The notes under the pieces are model-generated. The model made no database searches. It was given only the letters and a program-made list of their open reading frames with translations, and was not told the origin of the DNA. This document shows, piece after piece, positions 34,152 to 43,647 of a DNA stretch of 64,000 nucleotides. Made by a program: the position numbers and the translations under genes. Each line of letters opens with the position of its first letter. Position 1 is the first letter of the stretch. The stretch comes from Bacteroidales bacterium (lineage in GTDB: Bacteria; Bacteroidota; Bacteroidia; Bacteroidales; UBA10428): positions 22,353 through 86,352 of the forward strand of contig JAFGBD010000074.1 in NCBI GenBank assembly GCA_016933335.1, given 5' to 3'.

Positions 34152-34448
34152 TTAGATATTGCTATAAAAATCAATCGAATCACCTTCTACTAATGTCACA
34201 ATTGCCTTTTTGCAGGAGGATGTCTTTCCGCTGATAATTCCTGCCCGCGTGTATCTCATTTTTCGTTTCCCGGGATAACGCATTGTATTGACCGAGGCAA
34301 CTGTCACACCATAAAGTTCTTCAATAGCTTTCTTTATCTGAAGCTTATTAGCCCTTTTATCAACGACAAATCCATATCTGTTCAAATCTTCAGTTTGAGC
34401 AGTGGCTTTTTCTGTTACTATGGGCTTTATAAGTATATTCATCTTCAA
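34152..34448 (-). CDS. rplW: 50S ribosomal protein L23
   Basis: 'LIKPIVTEKATAQTEDLNRYGFVVDKRANKLQIKKAIEELYGV'. Confidence 0.97.
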   Translation of the reverse strand: MKMNILIKPIVTEKATAQTEDLNRYGFVVDKRANKLQIKKAIEELYGVTVASVNTMRYPGKRKMRYTRAGIISGKTSSCKKAIVTLVEGDSIDFYSNI

Positions 34449-34450
34449 TA

Positions 34451-35077
34451 CTAATTAAGTATGTTTTGTAAAACTTCAAGTGAGCTCTCTACAAATACAA
34501 GAGATGAACAGTTCATTATGTCGTATGTAGTTAATTCAGAAACTGTTACAACCTTTGTTCCGGGTATATTTCGGGAGGACAAATATATATTTTTATTTGG
34601 TTGATTTAAAATAATCAATGACTTTTTGTCCTGAACCTTTAGATTGTTGAGGATATCGGCATATTCTTTTGTTTTCGGGGATTCAATGGAAAAGTCCTCA
34701 ATGACCTTGATACATTTATCTTTTGCTTTATAAGCGAGAGCTGATTTTCTGGCCAGCTTTTTTACTTTCTTGTTCAGCTTGAATGAATAGTCTTTCGGCT
34801 GAGGTCCGAAAGCGCGTCCTCCTCCCCTGAATATGGGTGATTTGATGTTACCGGCACGTGCAGTTCCTGTACCCTTTTGTCTCTTTATTTTTCTGGTACT
34901 GCCGACGATCTCCCATCTTTCTTTTGTCTTATGCGTACCCTGGCGTTGATTGGCCATGTATTGTTTTACGTCAAGGTATATGGCATGATCGTTAGGTTCA
35001 ATACCGAAAATGGTGTCTTTCAGTTCGATCTTTTTTCCGGTATCCTCGCCGGTGATATTCAATACATTTAATTTCAT
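34451..35077 (-). CDS. rplD: 50S ribosomal protein L4
   Basis: '[56 protein letters not shown]'. Confidence 0.97.
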   Translation of the reverse strand: MKLNVLNITGEDTGKKIELKDTIFGIEPNDHAIYLDVKQYMANQRQGTHKTKERWEIVGSTRKIKRQKGTGTARAGNIKSPIFRGGGRAFGPQPKDYSFKLNKKVKKLARKSALAYKAKDKCIKVIEDFSIESPKTKEYADILNNLKVQDKKSLIILNQPNKNIYLSSRNIPGTKVVTVSELTTYDIMNCSSLVFVESSLEVLQNILN

Positions 35078-35092
35078 TCTCTTTCAGTTTTA

Positions 35093-35722
35093 TCAGGTTC
35101 TGTCCGGACTCTCAATTATCACGTACGATCCCTTGGATCCCGGGACTGATCCCTTGAGAAAAATCATATTGTTCTCAGGTATTATTTTAACTATTTTAAG
35201 ATTAAGTATTTTAACAGTTTTATTTCCTGTCTGTCCCGCCATTCTCATACCTTTAAAAACCCTTGAAGGATAAGAGGAAGCACCCATCGAACCAGGATGC
35301 CTGGCCCGGTTATGCTGTCCGTGTGTTGCATCATTGACACCCCTGAAACCGTATTTCTTGACAACTCCCTGAAATCCCTTTCCTTTAGACTGCGCTGTAA
35401 CATCAAGCCAGATGTCGTTTTTAAAATATTCCACGGTAATAATGTCACCCGGTTTCCAGTGCCTGACAAATCCTTTCAGTTCAATGAGTCTTCTCTTGGG
35501 TGGTGTACCGGATTTCTTAAAATGACCTATCATGGCTTTGGTGCTTTTCTTTTCCTTCTGATCATCATAGGCCAGCTGAATGGCATCATATCCGTCTGTT
35601 TCTTCAGTTTTCACCTGTGTAACAACACATGGTCCGGCCTGCAGTACGGTGCATGGAATATTGTTTCCGTCTTTGTCAAAAACAGAAGTCATTCCTATCT
35701 TTTTTCCTATTAATCCGGGCAT
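35093..35722 (-). CDS. rplC: 50S ribosomal protein L3
   Basis: '[15 protein letters not shown]', '[15 protein letters not shown]...[16 protein letters not shown]'. Confidence 0.98.
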   Translation of the reverse strand: MPGLIGKKIGMTSVFDKDGNNIPCTVLQAGPCVVTQVKTEETDGYDAIQLAYDDQKEKKSTKAMIGHFKKSGTPPKRRLIELKGFVRHWKPGDIITVEYFKNDIWLDVTAQSKGKGFQGVVKKYGFRGVNDATHGQHNRARHPGSMGASSYPSRVFKGMRMAGQTGNKTVKILNLKIVKIIPENNMIFLKGSVPGSKGSYVIIESPDRT

Positions 35723-35739
35723 TTTTCCAGGTTTTTAAT

Positions 35740-36045
35740 TTAGACTTTAATTTCTACTTCAACTCCACTGGGCAATTCAAGTTTCATCAGTGCATCTATC
35801 GTTTTTGGTGTTGAGCTGTATATATCCAGTAGTCTTTTGTATGATGAAAGCTGGAATTGTTCCCTTGATTTTTTATTTACAAATGGTGAGCGTAAAACAG
35901 TGAACACCCTTTTGTGAGTTGGCAGCGGAATGGGTCCGCTGACTACCGCGCCTGTGGATTTCACGGTTTTAACAATTTTTTCCGCTGATTTGTCCACCAG
36001 GTTATGATCATAAGATTTCAATTTGATTCTGATTTTCTGGCTCAT
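35740..36045 (-). CDS. rpsJ: 30S ribosomal protein S10
   Basis: '[39 protein letters not shown]'. Confidence 0.98.
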   Translation of the reverse strand: MSQKIRIKLKSYDHNLVDKSAEKIVKTVKSTGAVVSGPIPLPTHKRVFTVLRSPFVNKKSREQFQLSSYKRLLDIYSSTPKTIDALMKLELPSGVEVEIKV

Positions 36046-36056
36046 TGTATTAATTA

Positions 36057-38165
36057 TTATGCAAATGCTTTGGTTCCCTGAATCTTTTCAATGACTTGTT
36101 TTAAAACATCCGGCGGAACCTCTTCATATTGATAAAACTCCATTGTTGATGTTGCCCTTCCGGATGAAAGAGTACGCAGTGCAGTTACATATCCGAACTG
36201 TTCCGAAAGCGGCACTTTTGCCCTGATAACCCTTCCCCCGGCTTTGCTTTCCATTCCCTCAACCTGGCCCCGTCGTCTGTTAAAATCAGCAATAATATCA
36301 CCCATGTATTCTTCGGGTGTGACCACCTCGACTGACATGACGGGTTCAAGCAGGATGCTTTTGCTTTTTTTTGCTGCATGTCTGAAGGCATGTCTTGCTG
36401 CAATCTCAAATGACAGTGAATCAGAGTCAACCGGATGGTAATCGCCATCCTTTAAGATGACTTTCAGATTGTCAACCTGGAAACCGGCAAGTACACCATT
36501 GCGCATGGCCTCCCTGAATCCCTTTTCGACTGACGGGATATATTCTTTCGGTATTCTGCCACCCCTGATTTCGTCGATAAACTGCAGTCCGTGCCTGCCA
36601 TCATCAGCAGGTGAAAGAATAACGGTGATATCGGCATACTTTCCCTTGCCTCCGGTTTGTTTCTTAAACAATTCACGGTGCATCACTGTTGTTGTAATTG
36701 CTTCCTTATATGAAACCTGTGGTATTCCCTGGGTGCAGTCTATTTTGAATTCTCTGCGAAGTCTGTCAATAAGGATTTCAAGGTGCAGTTCTCCCATGCC
36801 GCTGATAATGGTCTGGCCTGTCTCCTCATCTGATTTTACCCTGAATGTAGGATCCTCTTCTGCAAGCTTATTAAGGGCAATTCCAAGTTTATCAATATCG
36901 GCCTGGGTTTTTGGTTCAATTGCTACACCAATTACCGGTTCTGGAAATGTCATCGATTCAAGATATATAGGTTTTCTGATATCGCAAAGCGTGTCTCCTG
37001 TAAAAAGATTTTTCAGTCCGACAGCCGCACAGATATCTCCTGCTTCAATTTTTTCACGCGGATTTTGTTTGTTTGCATGCATCTGGTAAAGCCTGCTGAT
37101 TCTTGATTTATTTCCGGTACGCGGGTTCAGAACCAACATACCTGACTGCAGATACCCGGAATAGACTCTGAGAAATACCAGCCTTCCGACAAACGGATCT
37201 GTTGCAATTTTAAATGCAAGTGCAGAAAGGGGTGCATTGCTGTCTGGTTCTCTTTCAGTTTCATGATCATTATGAGGATTTTTTCCCTTAACAGCTCCGA
37301 TATCTATCGGACTTGGCAACAGGCCACAAATACCGTCAAGCAGTCTTTGAATGCCTTTGTTTTTGAATGCTGCACCGCAAAATACCGGTACTATTGTCCT
37401 GTTTATTACTGCCTTCCTTGTAGCTGAAAGAAATTCTTCCACAGTAATGGCTTCGCGGTTTTCAAAGAATCTTTCAAGAAGTTCATCATCTGATTCGCAG
37501 ACTGCTTCAATCAGTTTTTCGCGCCATTCTTCTGTGAGTTCAACAAGATCTTCAGGTACCGGTTCATACTGGTACTTGATGCCAAGGGTTTCATCTTCTT
37601 TCCAAACGATGGCTTTACGCTCAATCAGATCGATTACTCCGATAAAATTGTCTTCGGAGCCAATAGGAATCTGCATGGGTAGCGGATTGGCTCCAAGTTT
37701 ATCTTTGATTTGTTTCACCACACCAAAAAAATCAGCCCCCACTCTGTCCATCTTATTTACGAATGCAATGCGAGGCACCTTATATTTATCGGCCTGTCTC
37801 CAGACAGTCTCAGATTGGGGTTCTACTCCGCCAACAGCGCAAAAAACTGCCACGGCACCATCAAGGACACGCAATGATCGTTCAACCTCAACGGTGAAAT
37901 CAACATGTCCCGGAGTGTCAATGATATTGATCTTATATTTTTGATTGTTGTATGTCCAAAAGGTAGTGGTAGCGGCAGAAGTGATTGTAATTCCCCTTTC
38001 CTGTTCCTGTACCATCCAGTCCATCTGAGCCGACCCGTCATGAACCTCTCCCATTCGGTGTGTGATACCGGTATAAAAGAGAATACGCTCGGTAGTCGTT
38101 GTTTTACCGGCATCTATATGCGCCATGATCCCAATGTTCCTGGTATAGTTCAAATCAAAACTCAT
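36057..38165 (-). CDS. fusA: Elongation factor G (canonical)
   Basis: '[22 protein letters not shown]', '[12 protein letters not shown]', 'DTPGHVDF', 'NKMD' intact. Confidence 0.98.
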   Translation of the reverse strand: MSFDLNYTRNIGIMAHIDAGKTTTTERILFYTGITHRMGEVHDGSAQMDWMVQEQERGITITSAATTTFWTYNNQKYKINIIDTPGHVDFTVEVERSLRVLDGAVAVFCAVGGVEPQSETVWRQADKYKVPRIAFVNKMDRVGADFFGVVKQIKDKLGANPLPMQIPIGSEDNFIGVIDLIERKAIVWKEDETLGIKYQYEPVPEDLVELTEEWREKLIEAVCESDDELLERFFENREAITVEEFLSATRKAVINRTIVPVFCGAAFKNKGIQRLLDGICGLLPSPIDIGAVKGKNPHNDHETEREPDSNAPLSALAFKIATDPFVGRLVFLRVYSGYLQSGMLVLNPRTGNKSRISRLYQMHANKQNPREKIEAGDICAAVGLKNLFTGDTLCDIRKPIYLESMTFPEPVIGVAIEPKTQADIDKLGIALNKLAEEDPTFRVKSDEETGQTIISGMGELHLEILIDRLRREFKIDCTQGIPQVSYKEAITTTVMHRELFKKQTGGKGKYADITVILSPADDGRHGLQFIDEIRGGRIPKEYIPSVEKGFREAMRNGVLAGFQVDNLKVILKDGDYHPVDSDSLSFEIAARHAFRHAAKKSKSILLEPVMSVEVVTPEEYMGDIIADFNRRRGQVEGMESKAGGRVIRAKVPLSEQFGYVTALRTLSSGRATSTMEFYQYEEVPPDVLKQVIEKIQGTKAFA

Positions 38166-38221
38166 TATACTAATTATCAGCTAGCAACTATAATTATAAT
38201 CCCAAATGTCAAATACCCTTG

Positions 38222-38698
38222 TTAGAAACGGAAATGTGCAAACGCTTTGTTTGCTTCTGCCATTCTGTGAGTATCTTCTTTCTTTTTAAATGCTCCGCCT
38301 TCGTTATTATAGGCAGCCAGTATTTCTGCTGCAAGCTTATCACTCATTGATTTTCCTGCCCTCTTACGTGCAAATAAGATCAGGTTCTTCATGCTGATTG
38401 ATATTTTCCGGTCTGGTCTGATCTCGGTGGGTACCTGAAAAGTGGCACCACCCACACGGCGGCTTTTAACTTCAACCTGCGGAGTGATGTTTTCCAGTGC
38501 TTTTTTCCAGATTTCCAATGCTGAACCTTCAATATCCTTTGATTTGGATTCAATAATATCGAGCGCATCATAAAACAATTTGTATGCAACTGACTTCTTA
38601 CCTTTCATCATCATGTTGTTCACAAACCTGGTTACCAACTGATCATTATATTTCGGATCAGGTAACATCACTCTTTTTTTTGGCCTGGTTTTCCTCAT
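38222..38698 (-). CDS. rpsG: 30S ribosomal protein S7
   Basis: '[38 protein letters not shown]'. Confidence 0.98.
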   Translation of the reverse strand: MRKTRPKKRVMLPDPKYNDQLVTRFVNNMMMKGKKSVAYKLFYDALDIIESKSKDIEGSALEIWKKALENITPQVEVKSRRVGGATFQVPTEIRPDRKISISMKNLILFARKRAGKSMSDKLAAEILAAYNNEGGAFKKKEDTHRMAEANKAFAHFRF

Positions 38699-38716
38699 TT
38701 CTGCTAGTAAATATTT

Positions 38717-39091
38717 TTATTTTTTAGGACGCTTTGCACCGTATTTTGATCTTCTTTGTGTTCTTCCTTCAACTCCCGAAGTATCCAGAGCTCCGCGGAT
38801 AATGTGGTATCTTACACCAGGCAAATCCTTTACCCTGCCTCCCCTGATGAGCACAATGGAGTGCTCCTGCAAATTATGGCCTTCACCAGGAATATATGCA
38901 TTTACTTCTTTACCATGAGTCAGCCTTACACGGGCAACCTTACGCATCGCTGAATTTGGCTTTTTAGGAGTGGTTGTATAAACCCTGACACAAACCCCTC
39001 TTTTTTGCGGGCAGGAATCCAATGCGGGAGACTTGCTTTTGGAAATTACCCTCGACCTTCCTTTTCTGACCAGTTGCTGTATTGTCGGCAT
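38717..39091 (-). CDS. rpsL: 30S ribosomal protein S12
   Basis: '[12 protein letters not shown]', '[25 protein letters not shown]'. Confidence 0.98.
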   Translation of the reverse strand: MPTIQQLVRKGRSRVISKSKSPALDSCPQKRGVCVRVYTTTPKKPNSAMRKVARVRLTHGKEVNAYIPGEGHNLQEHSIVLIRGGRVKDLPGVRYHIIRGALDTSGVEGRTQRRSKYGAKRPKK

Positions 39092-39135
39092 ATATTAGCT
39101 TTATTTTCGATGTATATTTTTCTCAAATTGGTGTG

Positions 39136-39165
39136 CAAAGGTAGATTTTTTTTTAATAAAAACAA
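39136..39165 (-). promoter_or_regulatory. Bacteroidota-type promoter for the rpsL (str-S10-spc-alpha) operon: TTG-N19-TACCTTTG
   Basis: Minus-strand TTG (plus CAA 39163-39165), 19-nt spacer, TACCTTTG (plus CAAAGGTA 39136-39143), ~45 nt upstream of the rpsL ATG. Confidence 0.75.
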
Positions 39166-39354
39166 CAGGATGAAAAAATTAATTTATTGATTTTGCTGTC
39201 AAATGTTGTATTGTGACACTTTTTCACACTAACCTTAATAAAACATAATACTTTTATTTATATCTGTTATTTTAATAAATGGAAACCCAAAGCAGAAATT
39301 AAAATCATTGGATTTCGGGAGGTTTTTTGTTTTTGTATAATCAGTTTATTCATC

Positions 39355-39384
39355 TTGCTACTTGATAAAAAATTGTTATTTTTG
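39355..39384 (+). promoter_or_regulatory. Bacteroidota-type promoter for the EF-G paralog: TTG-N19-TATTTTTG
   Basis: TTG 39355-39357, 19-nt spacer, TATTTTTG 39377-39384; ~60 nt before ATG 39445. Confidence 0.72.
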
Positions 39385-39444
39385 CAATTCCTTGAAACAG
39401 GGCAGTCATCATACATAAGTAATTATAAAACAAATCAATTAACA

Positions 39445-41595
39445 ATGAAGACTTATTCGACAGAGCAAATCAGAAATATATTTTTTATCGGTAATTCCGG
39501 TTCGGGAAAGACGACCCTGGCAGAAGCAATGGCATTCAACGGAGGGATTGTTGACAGAAGGGGAGATGTTAACAGCAAGAATACCATTTCTGATTTTAAA
39601 GAGATTGAACAGGTAAATGAAAACTCAATTTTTTCTGCACTATTATACAGTGAATACAATCAATGTAAAATCAACATACTGGATTCACCAGGTCTGGATG
39701 ATTTTATAGGCGGGATCATATCATCCATGCAGGTAGCCGATACAGGTGTAATGGTTTTAAATGCACAAAATGGTGTTGAGGTAGGGGCTGAAATCCATAA
39801 CCGGCATCTGACCAAAGCCAACAAGCCTATGATAATTGCCGTGAACCATCTGGATCATGAAAAGACTAACTGGGAGAAGACAATTGAAACCGCCAGGGAA
39901 AGGTTCGGTCATAATGTTACCTTGATTCAGTTTCCTGTTGAAACCGGATCCGGTTTCAATTCCCTGGTGGATGTGTTAACAATGAAATTGTATCAATATT
40001 CCGGTGACAGTGGAAAGGCTGAAGTCTCTGATATACCGGCAAATCTTATTGACCAGGCAACCGCACTTCATAACGAACTGATTGAAAAGGCAGCTGAAAA
40101 TGATGAAGCCTTAATGGAGCTTTTCTTTGCCAATGATACCCTCACCGAGGAGGAGATGCGCAAGGGGATTACTCTGGGATTAATCAACCGGGGAATATTA
40201 CCTGTATTTTGCATCTCAGCCAGGAAAAACATTGGGGTTTCAAGACTGATGGAGTTCATCAGCAATGCCTGTCCTTCACCGGCAGATATGCCCCCTTCAA
40301 AAGCCGGTTCAAAAGAAATCAAATGTGATAAATCAGGACAGCCTTCACTTTTTGTATTTAAAAGTTCGTATGAGCCTCATGTGGGCGAAATCGTCTATTT
40401 TAAGGTGATGTCAGGAGAGGTCAGGGAAGCTGCAGATCTCGTTAATACCAGTACCAAAAACAAGGAAAGAATATCACAGATTTTTGTAACAAGCGGAAAG
40501 AACCGGATAAAAGTTACTTCAATGATTGCCGGCGACCTTGGTACTACGGTAAAACTGAAAGCAACAAAAACGAACCATACCCTGGCATCTTCTGCAGATA
40601 TTAAATTTGAACCTGTTCAGTTTCCGGAACCAAAATACAGGACGGCCATTAAACCATTGAGTGAGGGTGATGAGGAGAAACTGGGTGAAGCCCTGCAAAA
40701 AATGCGCGAGGAAGATCCGACGATCCTTGTTGAGTATTCAAAGGAACTTAAACAAATCATATTGTCAGGCCAGGGAGAATATCATCTGAATATCCTGAAA
40801 TGGCATCTGGATAATGTGTATAAACTCGGAACAGAATTTATTAAACCCAAAATACCTTACAGGGAAACAATTACCAAAGCAGCACAGGCTGATTACAGGC
40901 ATAAGAAGCAATCCGGCGGTGCGGGGCAGTTTGGTGAAGTTCATATGGTTATTGAGCCTTACAAAGAAGGCCTGGCAGATCCAACCATGTTTAAACTGGA
41001 AGGCAGGGAACTTAAAATCTCTGTAAGGGGCAAAGAGGACTATGATCTGACATGGGGTGGAAAACTGATTTATTATAATTGTATTGTAGGCGGATCAATC
41101 GATGCACGTTTTATGCCTGCAATATTGAAGGGTATTATGGAAAAAATGGAAGAGGGTCCGCTCACAGGATCTTATGCAAGGGATATCAGGGTATGTGTAT
41201 ATGACGGCAAGATGCATCCTGTTGATTCAAACGAAATTTCTTTCCGTCTTGCCGGAAGAAACGCTTTCAGTATGGCTTTTAAAAAGGCCAGCCCGAAAAT
41301 TCTTGAACCGATATATGAAGTAGAAGTTCTTGTGCCTTCAGACAGGATGGGTGATGTGATGAGTGATCTGCAGGGAAGAAGGGCTATTGTGCAGGGGATG
41401 ACCAGCGAGGCCGGTTTTGAAAAAATCACCGCAAAGGTACCTCTGGCTGAAATGGACAGATATTCAACCTCTCTCAGTTCTATCTCGGGTGGAAGAGCCA
41501 TGTACTCCATGAAATTTTCTGAATATGCACAGGTACCCGGGGAAATACAGGAGGAGCTTCTTAAAGCCTATGAAGCGGAAGAAAAAGAAGAGTAA
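39445..41595 (+). CDS. Elongation factor G paralog (EF-G2-like) with degenerate G motifs
   Basis: EF-G domain order incl. 'YRETITKAAQADYRHKKQSGGAGQFGEV'; G1 GNSGSGKT intact, G3 DSPGL, G4 NHLD; start trimmed from TTG 39355. Confidence 0.93.
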   Translation: MKTYSTEQIRNIFFIGNSGSGKTTLAEAMAFNGGIVDRRGDVNSKNTISDFKEIEQVNENSIFSALLYSEYNQCKINILDSPGLDDFIGGIISSMQVADTGVMVLNAQNGVEVGAEIHNRHLTKANKPMIIAVNHLDHEKTNWEKTIETARERFGHNVTLIQFPVETGSGFNSLVDVLTMKLYQYSGDSGKAEVSDIPANLIDQATALHNELIEKAAENDEALMELFFANDTLTEEEMRKGITLGLINRGILPVFCISARKNIGVSRLMEFISNACPSPADMPPSKAGSKEIKCDKSGQPSLFVFKSSYEPHVGEIVYFKVMSGEVREAADLVNTSTKNKERISQIFVTSGKNRIKVTSMIAGDLGTTVKLKATKTNHTLASSADIKFEPVQFPEPKYRTAIKPLSEGDEEKLGEALQKMREEDPTILVEYSKELKQIILSGQGEYHLNILKWHLDNVYKLGTEFIKPKIPYRETITKAAQADYRHKKQSGGAGQFGEVHMVIEPYKEGLADPTMFKLEGRELKISVRGKEDYDLTWGGKLIYYNCIVGGSIDARFMPAILKGIMEKMEEGPLTGSYARDIRVCVYDGKMHPVDSNEISFRLAGRNAFSMAFKKASPKILEPIYEVEVLVPSDRMGDVMSDLQGRRAIVQGMTSEAGFEKITAKVPLAEMDRYSTSLSSISGGRAMYSMKFSEYAQVPGEIQEELLKAYEAEEKEE

Positions 41596-41658
41596 ACAGG
41601 AATGATTGATTTTATCCGTACCCCCCTGTGAGAAAACTTTCAAACACTTAATTCTCCG

Positions 41659-41693
41659 GAGGATAGACTGACTTTTGATACATCCTCTTTTTT
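41659..41693 (+). terminator. Possible Rho-independent terminator after the EF-G paralog
   Basis: GAGGAT ... ATCCTC + TTTTTT; short stem, long loop. Confidence 0.4.
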
Positions 41694-41731
41694 AATGATT
41701 CCTGATGTATCTTCCAGTATCAATGAACATG

Positions 41732-43111
41732 CTATTCATTTACACTATCATCTCCGATAAACAGGTATACAAATCCGGATCGTTGTTTTTTATTGTTGTA
41801 TGATTTGACTTTTATCCCTTCCTTCTCAATATACTCAAATGCAATAACGGCATCCACCACATAGTAATATATTCCTTCTGATGCTCTTCGCTTTGAGTCC
41901 ATGATCCTGCCGTCCCAGCCTTCCCAGTCGCGGATATTACCTGAATACTCATGGACTTTCTTCCCATACCGGTTAAATATAACAATGGATATACTGTATA
42001 TTGAAATATCATGTATCCTGAAATAATCATTGTCTCCGTCGCCGTTAGGAGTGAAAACATTCGGGAACACAAGTGAATCAAAAGGATTTGCTATGGTACG
42101 TTCAATAAAGGTTGAATCAACACATTCAAGGGGTTTGGGTGCATAAGTGAAGAGTACTGCTTTATATGTCCCGGGGAAATAGTATTCATGTATTATGGTA
42201 TCATCGGCGCTGTAAAACGTTGTATCCTCATCGTCGCCAAAGTTAAGGTAATATTTTGCAGTATTTCTTGAGCCGTTGTCAAAAAATTTGAATTTTGCAG
42301 GACCGGGATACTCTCCTGCCTCGAGAGTGTTGTAATACCTTGTACCATAATAATTACCATAATTTTCAGGATAATAATCACTGTTATACAGCGCAACGGT
42401 GTCAATGCCAAGTTCAGCCTTTGAGCGAATGGCAATAAAATATAAACTGTCAGTGCGCTCAAGTCCGAACCTGGTATCTTTCAGTTTTTGAACATAGGTT
42501 GTATTCTCGTACGGAGGATTGGTAACGAGTGCATTGATAAACCTGGATGCGGGATAAGATCCTTCCTCCGTATCCTTTTCCCAGGAGATCTGGTAAGTGG
42601 TTGTGATGGTGATTGTTGAATCGTAGCCGGGAATATAATAATAATAGCTGCCATAAGGTTCAAAAGATGTAATGCTGATGGTTGAACAGGTGAAATTAAC
42701 ACCATTGACAGTATCAATTTCAGCCTTATAATCATGAAAGATGACCCAGACCTGCGATGTGTCTGTAATAGCTCCCTTGCTTCGGATAACCCTGTAACCG
42801 GCAAAGGTTGTGATGGTGTCTACCTCTGATCTTGTTCCTGATGTAGCAAGGAAACCGGTATAATCAAGAAGTGCGGTATCGTATTTTGACCAGACAAAAG
42901 CCCATCCGTCAGTGCTGTTAGGTGATTCCACAGCCAGTGTTATGGATATTCTGTCGCCGTAATCCGGTTCGTTAAATACAAAAACCGAGTCTTTAAAGGG
43001 ACTGTATTGTACGGTATCGCTGTAATGCGGATCTGGACTGTAAATCTGTGCAATACCAGGAATAAATATAAGGAATGATGATATAATGTTTAGAATTATT
43101 CGTACCGGCAT
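41732..43111 (-). CDS. Secreted PKD-like protein with C-terminal T9SS type B (CHU_C/gliding motility) sorting domain
   Basis: 'FPNVFTPNGDGDNDYFRIHDISIYSISIVIFNRYGKKVHEYSGN..WDGR' ; PKD-like 'YLNFGDDEDTTFYSADDTIIHEYYFPGTYKAVL'; signal peptide; start trimmed to M8. Confidence 0.85.
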   Translation of the reverse strand: MPVRIILNIISSFLIFIPGIAQIYSPDPHYSDTVQYSPFKDSVFVFNEPDYGDRISITLAVESPNSTDGWAFVWSKYDTALLDYTGFLATSGTRSEVDTITTFAGYRVIRSKGAITDTSQVWVIFHDYKAEIDTVNGVNFTCSTISITSFEPYGSYYYYIPGYDSTITITTTYQISWEKDTEEGSYPASRFINALVTNPPYENTTYVQKLKDTRFGLERTDSLYFIAIRSKAELGIDTVALYNSDYYPENYGNYYGTRYYNTLEAGEYPGPAKFKFFDNGSRNTAKYYLNFGDDEDTTFYSADDTIIHEYYFPGTYKAVLFTYAPKPLECVDSTFIERTIANPFDSLVFPNVFTPNGDGDNDYFRIHDISIYSISIVIFNRYGKKVHEYSGNIRDWEGWDGRIMDSKRRASEGIYYYVVDAVIAFEYIEKEGIKVKSYNNKKQRSGFVYLFIGDDSVNE

Positions 43112-43647
43112 ATGATTAGTGTAAACTCTCAATATGAAACAAATTATTTAGCAAAATATTATGTCAGAATGCTCTTATCACTGATATTACCATGATTATT
43201 TATCAAGCATCAGGATGGCATTAATCTCTGCAATTTTAATAAATATTCCCAACACAAGGAAATATATCTTTTGTTATACCGGATTATCATGTGTTCTTTA
43301 TTTCAGATTGCTTATTGAAATGACGCAATCAGTCAGAAAATCAAAATTCCGGATTTAAAATACTTCAGAAATTTTATCATTGTATTCAAACCACAGTCGT
43401 GCAAATGCTTTGTTATATAATCCGGCTTCATATCATCATTCAGGTTTAAAAAAAACGCTTTTCTTATTTAGGATTATATATTGCTTATTGTAATTTTGGG
43501 ATTCATCGGTCGCGGCGAGGTTGTATGTTTGATTATTCAATTCATGCACAGGCATTTAACAGTGTTTTTTAATATCTGATCGAAAAAGCACCCGCAAAGA
43601 GACACCTGAACATTTGTAACAATGAAGGATTATAAACCGGAATCATT

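Noticed and set aside
36244-38225. Several plus-strand ORFs (65-210 aa) opposite fusA
   Set aside because: Antisense shadows of a highly conserved gene; no recognisable domain or promoter.
43133-43647. 515-bp intergenic region checked for tRNA, ncRNA or mobile remnants
   Set aside because: No cloverleaf, inverted terminal repeats or coding potential seen; one TATGTTTG box (43524-43531) lacks a correctly spaced -33 element.
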